Counted from the stretch's first letter, positions 24,461-33,335 are shown. The stretch: DNA of 42,557 nucleotides from an uncultured Bacteroidales bacterium (GCA_937885465.1 CAKZZM010000102.1:1-42557); one strand, 5' to 3'. The notes: a model not told the origin generated them from the letters alone. Numbers and translations: made by a program.

Positions 24461-25090
24461 TTAGCCTATGTTGATTCCGCTGAAGCACATGAAAGCCATT
24501 GCCATTAGGCCGACAGTGATGAAGGTGATACCTAATCCTTGTAATGGCTTGGGTACATCGTTATATTCCATCTTCTCGCGAATACCGGCAAGGCAGACTA
24601 TCGCGAGTAACCAGCCGATACCGGAACCGAGGGCGTACATCACGCTATCGCCGAAACTTGTTATTGCCTTAGGGTCAAGAGCGTCCAAACCAACGCGTTG
24701 CTGCATGAAAAGAGAGCAACCCATAATGGCACAGTTGACGGCTATCAGAGGCAAGAATATTCCGAGTGAAGCGTAGAGGGACGGTGCGAACTTCTCTACC
24801 ACCATCTCCACTATTTGTACAATAGCAGCGATGACGGCGATGAAGATGATGAAACTGAGGTAACTCAGGTCAACGCCTTCTACAAGGCAGTTCGGACCGA
24901 GTACATGTACCTGTAGCAAATAGTTAACAGGTAGGGTTATCAAAAGCACGAAAGTAACGGCAACGCCTAATCCCGCACTCGTCTTCACATCTTTTGATAC
25001 TGCCAAATAAGAACACATACCAAGAAAGTATGCGAATATCATGTTATCCGCAAAAATTGAGCGAACAAAAAGACCTATAGCGTGTTCCAT
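24461..25090 (-). CDS. nqrE: Na+-translocating NADH:quinone reductase subunit E
   Basis: 209 residues, six predicted membrane helices, with the family start MEHAIGLFVRSIFADNMIFA followed by YFLGMCSYLAVSK. NqrE and NqrD are homologous inverted-topology subunits that form the Na+ path and a shared iron site; the Cys in FLGMCSYLA and in IMGCSLFM are the usual ones. It starts 3 bp after nqrD. It is the last nqr gene here: rpoN follows, not nqrF. Confidence 0.95.
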   Translation of the reverse strand: MEHAIGLFVRSIFADNMIFAYFLGMCSYLAVSKDVKTSAGLGVAVTFVLLITLPVNYLLQVHVLGPNCLVEGVDLSYLSFIIFIAVIAAIVQIVEMVVEKFAPSLYASLGIFLPLIAVNCAIMGCSLFMQQRVGLDALDPKAITSFGDSVMYALGSGIGWLLAIVCLAGIREKMEYNDVPKPLQGLGITFITVGLMAMAFMCFSGINIG

Positions 25091-25093
25091 AAT

Positions 25094-25717
25094 TTACTTC
25101 TTTTCTTCTTTGTTGATACTTCTGTGTACCCAGATGATACACCCGACGAGGATAAGAGCCATAGCGGGCATCATCATCATACCGTTGTTAACATATCCGT
25201 GGTTGTAGCACCAGTCAGGTATTACTTGAACGCCGAACAGTGTACCTGAACCGAGCAATTCTCTAAAGAATGCCACAATTACGAGAATAATGGCGTAGCC
25301 TAATCCGTTGCCGAGCCCGTCGAGTAGGGAGTCCCAAACATTATTTGACATGGCGAATGCTTCGAGACGCCCCATCAGGATACAGTTGGTAATAATCAAG
25401 CCGATATATACTGACAATTGCATTGCCACATCGTAGGCAAAGGCCTTTAGAAACTCGCTGACGAGAGTAACCAAAGCAGCAACGACTACAAGTTGCACGA
25501 TGATACGAATTCGCATCGGTATAGTGTTACGCATAGCAGCGATAACCACATTCGACATTGCTACTATGATAGTAACGGCTATGCCCATTACCAATGCGGG
25601 TTTGAGTTGCACTGTAACGGCGAGTGCAGAGCAGATACCGAGGATCTGCACAATAACGGGGTTATTGGCGCTGAGCGGTCCGAGTAGAACCTCTTTTGTC
25701 TTATCTGATAGTTTCAT
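25094..25717 (-). CDS. nqrD: Na+-translocating NADH:quinone reductase subunit D
   Basis: About 207 residues from ATG 25717 (MKLSDKTKEVLLGPLSANNP), which shares its first base region with the nqrC stop (TAATG). An upstream extension of 22 residues would lie inside nqrC and is basic and non-conserved, so it is rejected. Six membrane helices with the conserved VIVQILGICSALAVT and TNCILMGRLEAFAM, each with a cysteine like those near the membrane iron site. It is a partner of NqrE in the membrane core of the sodium pump. Confidence 0.95.
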   Translation of the reverse strand: MKLSDKTKEVLLGPLSANNPVIVQILGICSALAVTVQLKPALVMGIAVTIIVAMSNVVIAAMRNTIPMRIRIIVQLVVVAALVTLVSEFLKAFAYDVAMQLSVYIGLIITNCILMGRLEAFAMSNNVWDSLLDGLGNGLGYAIILVIVAFFRELLGSGTLFGVQVIPDWCYNHGYVNNGMMMMPAMALILVGCIIWVHRSINKEEKK

Positions 25718-26400
25718 TATTGTACCTCCTCTTGATTTTGTTCGGGGTCGGCCTTTGCGCATGTCTCTGCGCTTGCGTTGCATTTACCCGAAGTGGTTAA
25801 AAACTCTTTATATTCAGAAAGAGTGCTGTTTATCATTGTTTCTACACCTTTAGAGGTGATAGTGGCACCTGATATGGCTTGCACTTGTTCGTCGGCTGCC
25901 TCACCTTTCACAATCTCCATCTGATACTGGTCAGCGGCTTTTATGTGTTTGCCGTTGAAGCGTGTCTGGAAACCGCGTGTGGTGATTTCGCCTCCAAGAC
26001 CCGGAGTTTCCGAGTCGTGGTTGAAATAAGTCCCATAAATGGTATTGCAGTCATCGTTAAGAGCCATATATCCCCATATTGCACCCCACAGACCTGCGCC
26101 GGTCATCGGAATGATGTACTTGGTGCCATCATCTGTTTTGGCAACAAACACTTGCTTTCCTGCTATCTCTTGTTCGTCAATGAGCTGACCATATAGTTCG
26201 TCTATACTTGTAACCTTACTAAGTGAGTCAACTTTAAGATTAAGTGATGAGAGAACTTGTTTTTTTCTGTCTAACTCCACATTGGCAAGTTGCTTAGGCT
26301 TGAGGGCCGATGAAACAACTGCAAGTAGTAATGCAACGATTACAACTATAATTGTTGCATACACAATGGTATATACATTGCTGTTTGTATCGAGTTTCAT
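25717..26400 (-). CDS. nqrC: Na+-translocating NADH:quinone reductase subunit C
   Basis: 227 residues. One N-terminal membrane helix (TIVYATIIVVIVALLLAVVS) is followed by a periplasmic FMN-binding domain. The flavinylation motif SGAT is at 177-180 within AISGATITSKG, so FMN would be attached to T180 through a phosphoester bond by ApbE. The upstream part GLGGEITTRGFQTRF is typical. The protein passes electrons between NqrD/E iron and NqrB flavin. The C-terminal tail is rich in Cys/Ala (GKCNASAETCAKADPEQ), which is unusual and not part of the domain. Confidence 0.95.
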   Translation of the reverse strand: MKLDTNSNVYTIVYATIIVVIVALLLAVVSSALKPKQLANVELDRKKQVLSSLNLKVDSLSKVTSIDELYGQLIDEQEIAGKQVFVAKTDDGTKYIIPMTGAGLWGAIWGYMALNDDCNTIYGTYFNHDSETPGLGGEITTRGFQTRFNGKHIKAADQYQMEIVKGEAADEQVQAISGATITSKGVETMINSTLSEYKEFLTTSGKCNASAETCAKADPEQNQEEVQ

Positions 26401-26408
26401 AGTCGTAA

Positions 26409-27635
26409 TTATTTAATTGTTGCGCGTTTCATTCGTTTGTTAATATTTACCCTTACTACGCACCAGTCAATGAGTGGAGCAAAGGCGTTCATAAGCAGGA
26501 TGGCGAGCATCATTCCCTCGGGATAACCCGGATTCAATACGCGAATAGTGATTGCCATCACACCTATAAGGAAGCCATATATCCATTTGCCCGTCTCAGT
26601 GCGAGCCGAAGTAACGGGGTCGGTTGCCATAAACACAGCACCGAAGGCAAATCCGCCGAGAGCGAGATGCATATACCACGGAGTGTTGGCAGCTGCATTG
26701 TCAATGCCGGAGATATTGAATATCCAAGCCATCAGACCGCCGCCTACAAACACTGAAAGCATGGTTTTCCAACTTGCTACACCCGTCATCAGCAGTAGGC
26801 ACGCGCCGAGTAGTATTGCCCATACGCAGGTCTCACCTACAGAGCCAGGGTAGAGTCCGTTCATTGCACTGAGCAAGGTCATAGGCTCACCCACAGTGTT
26901 GTGGAGTACGATGCTTGGGTCTTGTGCAGTAGCTATTTGTCCGAGAGGAGTGGCACCGGAGAAACCGTCAACAAGAGCCTGACCGTTGTCCCAACCCCAA
27001 GTGCCTTCCGTACGGACAAACACCTTGTCGCCTGACATCTTGGTCGGGTAGGCGAAGAACAGGAAAGCACGGGTAATCAATGCCACATTGAAGATGTTAT
27101 AGCCCGTGCCGCCGAATATCTCTTTGGCGAATATTACGGCAAAAGCCGTTGCGACAGCCACCATCCAGAGCGGAGTGTCAATAGGCACTATAAGCGGAAT
27201 AAGGAAACCTGTTACCAGGAAACCTTCTGCTATCTCCTCGTGTTTCCACTGTGCCACTGTGAACTCAATGCCTAAACCTACCACGTAGCTTACAATGATG
27301 TAAGGCAGCAGAGCGAGGAGTCCGAAAGCAAACGCTTTCCAGAATAGTGCCCAAGTAAGTCCGCCAGGCACAATCTCACCCGTAGCAAGGAAATGCTGGT
27401 AGCCGATATTATACATTCCGAAGAGCATAGCGGGAACGAGAGCAAGAACAACAATGATCATTGTTCGTTTTGAGTCGTTGCCGTCATGCACCTGTACACC
27501 GATGCGCTTGCTTGTGGTATTCGGTGTGAAGAGGAAAGTGTCAAATCCATCGAATAATGAATGGAGTGCGTGCAACTTGCCGCCTTCACTGAAAGTGGGG
27601 CGAAGCTTCTCTACTATATTATATAACCATTTCAT
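26409..27635 (-). CDS. nqrB: Na+-translocating NADH:quinone reductase subunit B
   Basis: 408 residues with about ten membrane helices. FMN attachment motif SGAT at 226-229 in VDGFSGATPLGQ (T229). Conserved segments MIIVVLALVPAMLFGMYNIG and KEIFGGTGYNIFNVALITRA are present. NqrB carries FMN and riboflavin, contacts the quinone and is central for sodium transport. It sits 4 bp after nqrA and 8 bp before nqrC. Confidence 0.95.
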   Translation of the reverse strand: MKWLYNIVEKLRPTFSEGGKLHALHSLFDGFDTFLFTPNTTSKRIGVQVHDGNDSKRTMIIVVLALVPAMLFGMYNIGYQHFLATGEIVPGGLTWALFWKAFAFGLLALLPYIIVSYVVGLGIEFTVAQWKHEEIAEGFLVTGFLIPLIVPIDTPLWMVAVATAFAVIFAKEIFGGTGYNIFNVALITRAFLFFAYPTKMSGDKVFVRTEGTWGWDNGQALVDGFSGATPLGQIATAQDPSIVLHNTVGEPMTLLSAMNGLYPGSVGETCVWAILLGACLLLMTGVASWKTMLSVFVGGGLMAWIFNISGIDNAAANTPWYMHLALGGFAFGAVFMATDPVTSARTETGKWIYGFLIGVMAITIRVLNPGYPEGMMLAILLMNAFAPLIDWCVVRVNINKRMKRATIK

Positions 27636-27639
27636 ACGC

Positions 27640-28989
27640 TTATTCCAATTCTGATTTCATATTCTGAAGTGCATTGTGTACGATAGCCTGCAAAGGCATC
27701 TTAGATGTGCACACATATTCGCATAGGGCAAAATCTTCGGGTGCCACTTCGTATGCACCAAGCTGCTCCATCTTATCAAGATTACCGGCTATCATTGCCT
27801 TAATAAGATATTCAGGATAGATATCCATCGGGAACACCTTATCGTATTCACCGCTGACGATTATAGCGCGATGACCGCCGAGCAGACGGGCGTCGTAGTT
27901 ATAGTCCTTGAAGCCTACTTTTGAAAGCCAGTGACCTGCTATACTCTTACTGATAGAGAAATTGCTGAAGCGAGGGGCTATCCAACCCATAAAGTCGTGA
28001 GTCTCAGATCCTTCTGCAATAACAGTCAGTTGGTTGCACTGAGGTTCGATAATCTCGTCTTTCTCAACCTTATGTCCGCTTAGCACATTACCTGAGACGA
28101 TGCGATAATCGACTTCATTGTGCACATTACCTTTCAGTATTGCTTCAAGCGGCATACCCGGTAATATGCGGTAGTATGCGTGTCCTACAGCCAGCGGACC
28201 GGTGAGGGCAATAAGGCGCTGCATATCTACTATACCTTTCAATAGCAGCCGGCCGATAATAAGCATATCCTGAGGATTGACGGTATAGACTGTTTCACCT
28301 TTTCCTATTGGCAATACATGATTAATTTGCACGCCTACATTTCCGACGGGGTGCGGACCATCAAATTGAGTGATATTGCATTGTTTGAGTGCTCTAAATT
28401 CGGGGGCGGCATTGCCTGCTTTCACACCTATATATACGGGTGCTATGAGTGACAAAGCGGATACGGCGGCTTGCAGTTCAGAGCCATGACCGCGAACAAT
28501 ATAGTCATAGTCAGGAGCAAGAGGAGCGCTATCGAAAGCAGAGATGAAGATTGCCTTGGGAGTTTTGTCGAGCATAGCTATGCAGTCGTACGGGCGTTGA
28601 CGCAGGAGTGTCCATAAACCGGAACGAAGTAATAGATTGCGAACATCGTCTGCAGACTGAATGGTAGTGTCAAAATGCTCATACTCAATAGAAGCATCAG
28701 CTTCAATTGTTATCTCCATAATCTTTCTGCGCTCACCTCTTATCACCTCGCGAACAATGCCGCTGATAGGAGAGGTGAACAGCACTCGCTCGTCACATTT
28801 GTCGCAGAAAAGAGGTGTACCTGCATTTACATGAGTACCCTCTTTCACCAACATACGAGGCTTGACACCTTCATAATGGTCAGGAATAATACGATATACG
28901 GAAGGACGGCAGACGGAGGCAATTTCCGGCTCTGCTTTACCTTCCATCGGCAAATCCAAACCCTTTGTCAGTTTGATAATTTTTGTCAT
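27640..28989 (-). CDS. nqrA: Na+-translocating NADH:quinone reductase subunit A
   Basis: 449 residues, soluble, with the start TKIIKLTKGLDLPMEGKAEP and FTSPISGIVREVIRGERRKI (lipoyl-like domain), then the Rnf/Nqr-type central domains and a C-terminal helical part. The subunit lies on the cytoplasmic side and takes part in ubiquinone/menaquinone reduction. First gene of the nqrABCDE operon, with a promoter at 29135-29165 and a leader of about 140 nt. Confidence 0.95.
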   Translation of the reverse strand: MTKIIKLTKGLDLPMEGKAEPEIASVCRPSVYRIIPDHYEGVKPRMLVKEGTHVNAGTPLFCDKCDERVLFTSPISGIVREVIRGERRKIMEITIEADASIEYEHFDTTIQSADDVRNLLLRSGLWTLLRQRPYDCIAMLDKTPKAIFISAFDSAPLAPDYDYIVRGHGSELQAAVSALSLIAPVYIGVKAGNAAPEFRALKQCNITQFDGPHPVGNVGVQINHVLPIGKGETVYTVNPQDMLIIGRLLLKGIVDMQRLIALTGPLAVGHAYYRILPGMPLEAILKGNVHNEVDYRIVSGNVLSGHKVEKDEIIEPQCNQLTVIAEGSETHDFMGWIAPRFSNFSISKSIAGHWLSKVGFKDYNYDARLLGGHRAIIVSGEYDKVFPMDIYPEYLIKAMIAGNLDKMEQLGAYEVAPEDFALCEYVCTSKMPLQAIVHNALQNMKSELE

Positions 28990-29076
28990 AAATATTATGA
29001 TTTATAATGTTATTTTCTCATTTGTATATGGCATAGGCGGTCATTCGTACATAGCATAAGCGATCTTTCGTGCGAT

Positions 29077-29108
29077 TTTGGCTTGCATAACTCTGCCTGG
29101 TATCTTTG
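29077..29108 (+). promoter_or_regulatory. Plus-strand promoter facing away from nqrA
   Basis: TTTG (29077-29080), 20-bp spacer, TATCTTTG (29101-29108): a full consensus match. Downstream there is no protein gene, only the hairpins at 29104-29139 and 29243-29331 and then the antisense strand of lon. It may drive a non-coding RNA. Confidence 0.55.
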
Positions 29109-29139
29109 TAAGATTATATTTTTATAATAACTTACAAAG
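29104..29139. promoter_or_regulatory. Long inverted repeat overlapping two divergent -7 boxes
   Basis: CTTTGTAAGATTATA (29104-29118) pairs with TATAAT (29123-29128) and, after an AA bulge, CTTACAAAG (29131-29139). The ends of the dyad are the TTTG parts of the -7 boxes of the plus promoter (29101-29108) and the nqrA promoter (29135-29142). It could be an operator that shuts both, or a result of the two similar boxes facing each other. Confidence 0.7.
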
Positions 29140-29165
29140 TTACCGCTTTTTCAGCATATAGCAAA
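29135..29165 (-). promoter_or_regulatory. Promoter of the nqr operon
   Basis: Minus-strand TTTG (29162-29165), 19-bp spacer, TAACTTTG (29135-29142), an exact consensus. The start of nqrA is at 28989. Confidence 0.8.
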
Positions 29166-29242
29166 GAAAAAAAACAAAAAAGTTAGAGGAGTGAAGTTAG
29201 AGAACAGCGTTGTTAGAAGTTAGATAGAAAGCAGAAATTAAC

Positions 29243-29331
29243 ATTTCCCACGGATGTGACTGATTCTATTGCGGATATGAAGGATCATCCGCGTCAAAGT
29301 GCTAAAAAATCAGTATAAATCCGTGGGAAAT
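29243..29331. repeat. 89-bp palindromic intergenic element
   Basis: A perfect 13-bp outer stem (ATTTCCCACGGAT 29243-29255 / ATCCGTGGGAAAT 29319-29331) encloses ACTGATT/AATCAGT (29259-29265 / 29308-29314) and GCGGAT/ATCCGC (29271-29276 / 29287-29292). The outer arm resembles the CACGGAT/CACAGAT-type intergenic repeats common in Bacteroidota. It starts 13 bp beyond the lon stop and may stabilise or end the lon transcript, although no T-run follows. Together with the promoters and AT-rich DNA it fills the 354 bp between nqrA and lon; no gene is visible there. Confidence 0.85.
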
Positions 29332-29343
29332 ATTGCGGCTGTG

Positions 29344-31653
29344 CTATATCAAGGCAAAGTCTATCACTTCGTGAATATCGCTCACGTAATGAAAAGTCAG
29401 TCCTTTCAAGTATCTGTCGGGTATTTCGAGAATATCCTTCTCGTTTTCTTTGCACAGGATGATATCCTTTATGCCTGCTCGTTTTGCTGCGAGAATTTTC
29501 TCCTTAATGCCGCCCACGGGCAGTACTCTGCCACGCAGTGTCATCTCGCCGGTCATAGCAAGTCTCTCTCTCACGCGTCGCCCCGTAAAGGCCGAAACGA
29601 TAGCTGTTGTCATGGTAATACCTGCCGATGGTCCGTCCTTGGGTATAGCACCTTCCGGAACATGTACATGAACAGAGCGTTTGTCAAAGTCGGTAGTCTT
29701 TAGGTGGAAATCAGCCGCATGTGCACGCACATAACTGAGTGCAATCGTTGCTGACTCTTTCATCACATCACCAAGATTACCGGTAAGCGTTAGTGCCGAC
29801 TGTCTTGAAGGTGCAAGAGATGTTTCGATAAACAGTATCTCTCCTCCTACTTGCGTCCAAGCCAAACCCGTAACGACACCGGGATATTCGTTACCCTCGT
29901 AGCGGTCGCGACTGAAGCGAGGTTTGCCGAGCAGAGTGTGAATATCGTCAGGTTGAAGATTAGTGGGGTAGTCTTCGCCAAGGGCACGTTTCTTAACAAT
30001 CTTACGAATGACGGCACCTATTTTGCGTTCTAATTCTCTCACTCCGGATTCACGGGTATAGTCGTCAATGAGGGTGCGAATACTTTTCGCACTGAATTTC
30101 AGCTCGCTTGATTTGAGACAGTATTCTTCCAACTGCTTTGGAACGAGATAGTGTTTTGCAATCTGCTCTTTCTCTTCTTGCAGGTATCCGGTCATTTCTA
30201 TCAGTTCCATACGGTCGAGCAACGGACGCGGGATGCTTTGTAAGGTATTAGCAGTAGCGATGAACAGAATCTTCGACAGGTCATAATCAACATCAAGGAA
30301 ATTGTCGTGAAAGGCTTTATTCTGCTCAGGGTCAAGCACTTCGAGCAGTGCAGAAGTGGGGTCGCCGTGATAATCAGCATAAACCTTATCTATCTCATCG
30401 AGTACAAAAACGGGGTTGGATGTCCCCACTTTCCTTAGGCTGTCGATTATCCTGCCTGGCATAGAACCTATATATGTGCGGCGGTGACCGCGTATCTCCG
30501 CCTCATCGTGCAGACCGCCAAGTGATACCCGAACATATTTTCTGCCGAGAGCGGTGGCGATTGACTTGCCAAGACTTGTTTTGCCGACTCCGGGAGGGCC
30601 ATATAAGCATAGTATCATTCCGCCATGCATCTTAGCTGCCAAATATTCTAATATGCGTTCCTTAACCTGCTCTATACCATAGTGGTCGCGATTAAGGACC
30701 CGCTCTGCATGGCGAAGGTCATCGTTATCTTCTGACACATCGTTCCAAGGCAGAGAGAGCATGACCTCAATGTAATTGAGTTGGGAAGAGTATTCAGGGG
30801 TATGCCCAGAGAGACGCTCAAGTTTCTTCACCTCCTCATCAAATCGCTCTGCCACATTCGTGTCCCAATTCTTTTGCAGTCCTCTTTTGCGCAGGTCTTC
30901 TACCTCTTGTGCAGATGTGTCGCCCAGTTCTTTCTGTATGGCACGCATCTGTTGTTGAAGGTAGTACTCTCGCTGATTCTGATTGAGCGTCTCTGCGGTT
31001 TTCTTTTTTATGTCGTTTTGAGTCTGTTGGTAGCCGTCGAAGTTGCTGAGCAGTTGTTGCATCCTCGCTCCGCGCTCTTTTATATCATCCAGTTCAAGCA
31101 GTTGTTGCATCTCTGCTATATCTGTCTGAATAGTTGAGCAGCAGAAGTTTATCACCAGTTCGGGTTCGCTCATTGCGTCTAAGGCGTGCAAAAGCCCGTC
31201 TGGCACATTCTCCGATCGCATAATGATAGAATGTAGTGTTTCTCGCATTGCTTGCAGTATGCTGAGCAATTCGTGGTCGCGATAATCAATGCCCGATTCA
31301 GGCAAAGCTTCCACATCTGCCGTCATATATGGCGATTCAGAGAGGATGTTTTTAACTATCATTCGCTCATGTGCTACAAGTACGACCATTTGCGTCTTGT
31401 CGGGCATGGTCATGACTCTTTTTATCTCTGCAATAACGCCCACGCGATAGATGTCCTCTTCTATCGGGAATTGTATTTTCCTATCTTTTTGGCAGACTAC
31501 TGCAATGAGTTTTCCTGCGCTGTGGGCATCGCCGATTAGGTTTTTCGCCGCGGGGCGGGTGATGTTTATTGTAACAGGAACAGAGGGAAATAACACTTTT
31601 TCCCGCAAAACGAGCAGGCTCAGCGGTTCCGTGAATATGGGTGTTTCGTTCAT
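29344..31653 (-). CDS. lon: ATP-dependent protease La
   Basis: 769 residues in the usual LonA order. The N-terminal substrate domain (LLVLREKVLFPSVPVTINIT) is followed by a coiled-coil region (about 205-280). The AAA+ module has Walker A GPPGVGKTS (352-360) and Walker B VFVLDEID (415-422). The protease domain has catalytic Ser676 in PKDGPSAG and Lys719 in GGIKEK, exactly 43 residues apart as in E. coli. It degrades misfolded and regulatory proteins in the cytoplasm. The ATG overlaps the coaBC stop by 4 bp (ATGA), so they are translationally coupled. It is slightly short at the N-terminus compared with other Bacteroidota Lon, but no motif is missing. Confidence 0.97.
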   Translation of the reverse strand: MNETPIFTEPLSLLVLREKVLFPSVPVTINITRPAAKNLIGDAHSAGKLIAVVCQKDRKIQFPIEEDIYRVGVIAEIKRVMTMPDKTQMVVLVAHERMIVKNILSESPYMTADVEALPESGIDYRDHELLSILQAMRETLHSIIMRSENVPDGLLHALDAMSEPELVINFCCSTIQTDIAEMQQLLELDDIKERGARMQQLLSNFDGYQQTQNDIKKKTAETLNQNQREYYLQQQMRAIQKELGDTSAQEVEDLRKRGLQKNWDTNVAERFDEEVKKLERLSGHTPEYSSQLNYIEVMLSLPWNDVSEDNDDLRHAERVLNRDHYGIEQVKERILEYLAAKMHGGMILCLYGPPGVGKTSLGKSIATALGRKYVRVSLGGLHDEAEIRGHRRTYIGSMPGRIIDSLRKVGTSNPVFVLDEIDKVYADYHGDPTSALLEVLDPEQNKAFHDNFLDVDYDLSKILFIATANTLQSIPRPLLDRMELIEMTGYLQEEKEQIAKHYLVPKQLEEYCLKSSELKFSAKSIRTLIDDYTRESGVRELERKIGAVIRKIVKKRALGEDYPTNLQPDDIHTLLGKPRFSRDRYEGNEYPGVVTGLAWTQVGGEILFIETSLAPSRQSALTLTGNLGDVMKESATIALSYVRAHAADFHLKTTDFDKRSVHVHVPEGAIPKDGPSAGITMTTAIVSAFTGRRVRERLAMTGEMTLRGRVLPVGGIKEKILAAKRAGIKDIILCKENEKDILEIPDRYLKGLTFHYVSDIHEVIDFALI

Positions 31654-32870
31654 TGTTCTGTGATAATATTTATAATCTGAGTAGCAATAGCTTGCTTTGA
31701 TTGCAGTGGTAATTCTGTCTTTTGCAGATTTTTACTGCCAATGATTGTAACTTTATTGGTGTCGGTCTGAAATCCTGCTCCGGCATCTTGCAGCGAATTG
31801 AGCACAATAAAGTCAAGATTTTTGCGCTTCATCTTTTCTTCTGCATTTTTTTCTTCGTGGTCTGTTTCGAGTGCGAAGCCCACAACTATTTGTTCGTTTT
31901 GCTTATTCGCACCGAGTATCGCCGAAATATCAGGATTAGGAGATAGCGGGATACAGATATCATCGGTGTGTCGCTTTATCTTTTTATCCTCGTAGTGAGT
32001 GGGGCGATAGTCTGCTACGGCAGCGCATAAGATAGTGATATTCGATTTCGGAAATTCTTTTTCTGCTGCACTGAGCATCTCTTGAGCCGATTCCACTTTT
32101 ATTATTCTAATAGGGTGCATCGGCAGTATATCTGGTTCAAGTTCAGTCGGACCGAGCACAAGCGTAACATTTGCTCCTCTTGCCGCACATTCCTCAGCAA
32201 GGGCAATACTCATCTTTCCTGAAGAGAAGTTAGAGATGAATCGCACGGGATCAATCTTCTCCCTTGTCGGTCCGCCGGTAATGAGAACATTCTTGCCCTG
32301 CAGATCCTGCTTTGTTAGTGCCGCAAGAGCACTATGATATATCTGTTCCGGCTCAAGCATGCGCCCTTGACCTATTGCACCACAGGCTAAGAAACCGTCG
32401 TCTGTCGGCAAAACTTGGCAGTTGGGATATTCATTTAATGTTTTGAGATTGCGTTGTACGATAGGATGCGCTAACATGTTCATATTCATTGCCGGTGCGA
32501 TGAGTACGGGTGCCGTCATAGCAAGAAAGGTGGTCGAGAGTGCATCGTCAGCGATGCCGCTTGCCATCTTGCCGATGATATTCGCAGTTGCGGGGGCAAT
32601 GACCATCAGGTCTGCCCAATCGTGAAGAGATATATGCTCGGTAGAGCGGTCATTGCTCGGCGCAAAAACATCGTTATACACTTTATTGCCTGAAAGAGTT
32701 TCTATTACGACAGGCGTCAGAAACTGCATAGCGTTCTGCGTTGTTACAACTCTCACCTCGGCACCTGCTTTGCGAAAGAGACGAATGAGCATGGGAGTTT
32801 TATATGCTGCTATGCCACCGCTCACACCTATCACTATATGCTTGTTGGTCAATTTATCTGAATTAATCAT
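31650..32870 (-). CDS. coaBC: Phosphopantothenoylcysteine decarboxylase / phosphopantothenate-cysteine ligase
   Basis: 406 residues from ATG 32870; a GTG at 32885 is possible. The N-terminal flavoprotein decarboxylase (CoaC) has GVSGGIAAYKTPML, the catalytic-site His in ISLHDWADLMVIAPATAN, PAMNMNM and the substrate-clamp Cys in LACGAIGQGRM. The C-terminal ligase (CoaB) has LITGGPTREKIDPVRFISN, FSSGKMSIALAEE and the CTP-dependent ligase core. Together they carry out two steps of coenzyme A synthesis from 4'-phosphopantothenate. Coupled to lon downstream and separated from omega by a terminator-like hairpin. Confidence 0.96.
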   Translation of the reverse strand: MINSDKLTNKHIVIGVSGGIAAYKTPMLIRLFRKAGAEVRVVTTQNAMQFLTPVVIETLSGNKVYNDVFAPSNDRSTEHISLHDWADLMVIAPATANIIGKMASGIADDALSTTFLAMTAPVLIAPAMNMNMLAHPIVQRNLKTLNEYPNCQVLPTDDGFLACGAIGQGRMLEPEQIYHSALAALTKQDLQGKNVLITGGPTREKIDPVRFISNFSSGKMSIALAEECAARGANVTLVLGPTELEPDILPMHPIRIIKVESAQEMLSAAEKEFPKSNITILCAAVADYRPTHYEDKKIKRHTDDICIPLSPNPDISAILGANKQNEQIVVGFALETDHEEKNAEEKMKRKNLDFIVLNSLQDAGAGFQTDTNKVTIIGSKNLQKTELPLQSKQAIATQIINIITEQ

Positions 32871-32932
32871 AGTATTTCTTAACACTCGATTAGTTTAACT
32901 TTCGGTGTACGCACCGAGTACTTATCATTTAC

Positions 32933-32972
32933 AAAAATTACGAACCACGCCGCGGCGTAATTCGTAATTTTT
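32933..32972. terminator. Strong hairpin terminator, probably bidirectional
   Basis: A 12-bp perfect outer stem (AAAAATTACGAA 32933-32944 / TTCGTAATTTTT 32961-32972) encloses the GC-rich palindrome CGCCGCGGCG. T-runs end both strands. It lies between omega and coaBC, 15 bp past the omega stop. A second dyad, TCGGTG/CACCGA at 32902-32917, follows. Confidence 0.75.
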
Positions 32973-32987
32973 CTGAGTTAGAGTGTT

Positions 32988-33335
32988 TTAAAACAGTCTT
33001 TCTTCAGCAAAGGCGGCATCTCTTGAACTATTTCGATAGATAAGTTGGTGGTCAATGAGTTCCTGAGTAGCGAGTAGGGTAGGTTTAGGCAGTCGCTCAT
33101 AACTCTTTGAGATTTCTATCTGCTCTTTGTTCTCGAAAACCTCATCGATACCTTCCTGTGGAAGGGAGAAGTCTTGCAGTTTAGCATCTAACTCTTTTTT
33201 CAGAGCTGTTGATATTTGGTTGGCTCGCTTACTGATAATAGCAACTGTTTCATAGACATTGCCAACCTCTTCTGACAACTGATTCATATCGCGGGTTACC
33301 GTGGTATGAGGTGCATGATTCTTTTTGTAATCCAT
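32988..33335 (-). CDS. rpoZ: RNA polymerase omega-like subunit (Bacteroidota Rpb6 type)
   Basis: 115 residues. The segment VGNVYETVAIISKRANQIST, followed by ALKKELDAKL, is the omega/Rpb6 core (the conserved E..AII..RA.QI). The protein is longer at the C-terminus than proteobacterial omega, as expected for Bacteroidota, with PKPTLLATQELIDHQLIYRN. Omega binds the beta' C-terminus and helps RNA polymerase assembly. It lies 74 bp downstream of bamD, likely in one transcript ending at the hairpin 32933-32972. Confidence 0.82.
   Translation of the reverse strand: MDYKKNHAPHTTVTRDMNQLSEEVGNVYETVAIISKRANQISTALKKELDAKLQDFSLPQEGIDEVFENKEQIEISKSYERLPKPTLLATQELIDHQLIYRNSSRDAAFAEERLF

Noticed and set aside
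25718..25783. 22-residue N-terminal extension of NqrD
   Set aside because: The extra residues are all basic or polar, overlap nqrC in another frame and precede the normal NqrD start MKLSDKTKE.
29299..29703. Plus-strand protein gene opposite the 3' part of lon
   Set aside because: It runs antisense to the conserved protease domain of Lon, so the open frame reflects codon structure of lon. No family motif is seen.
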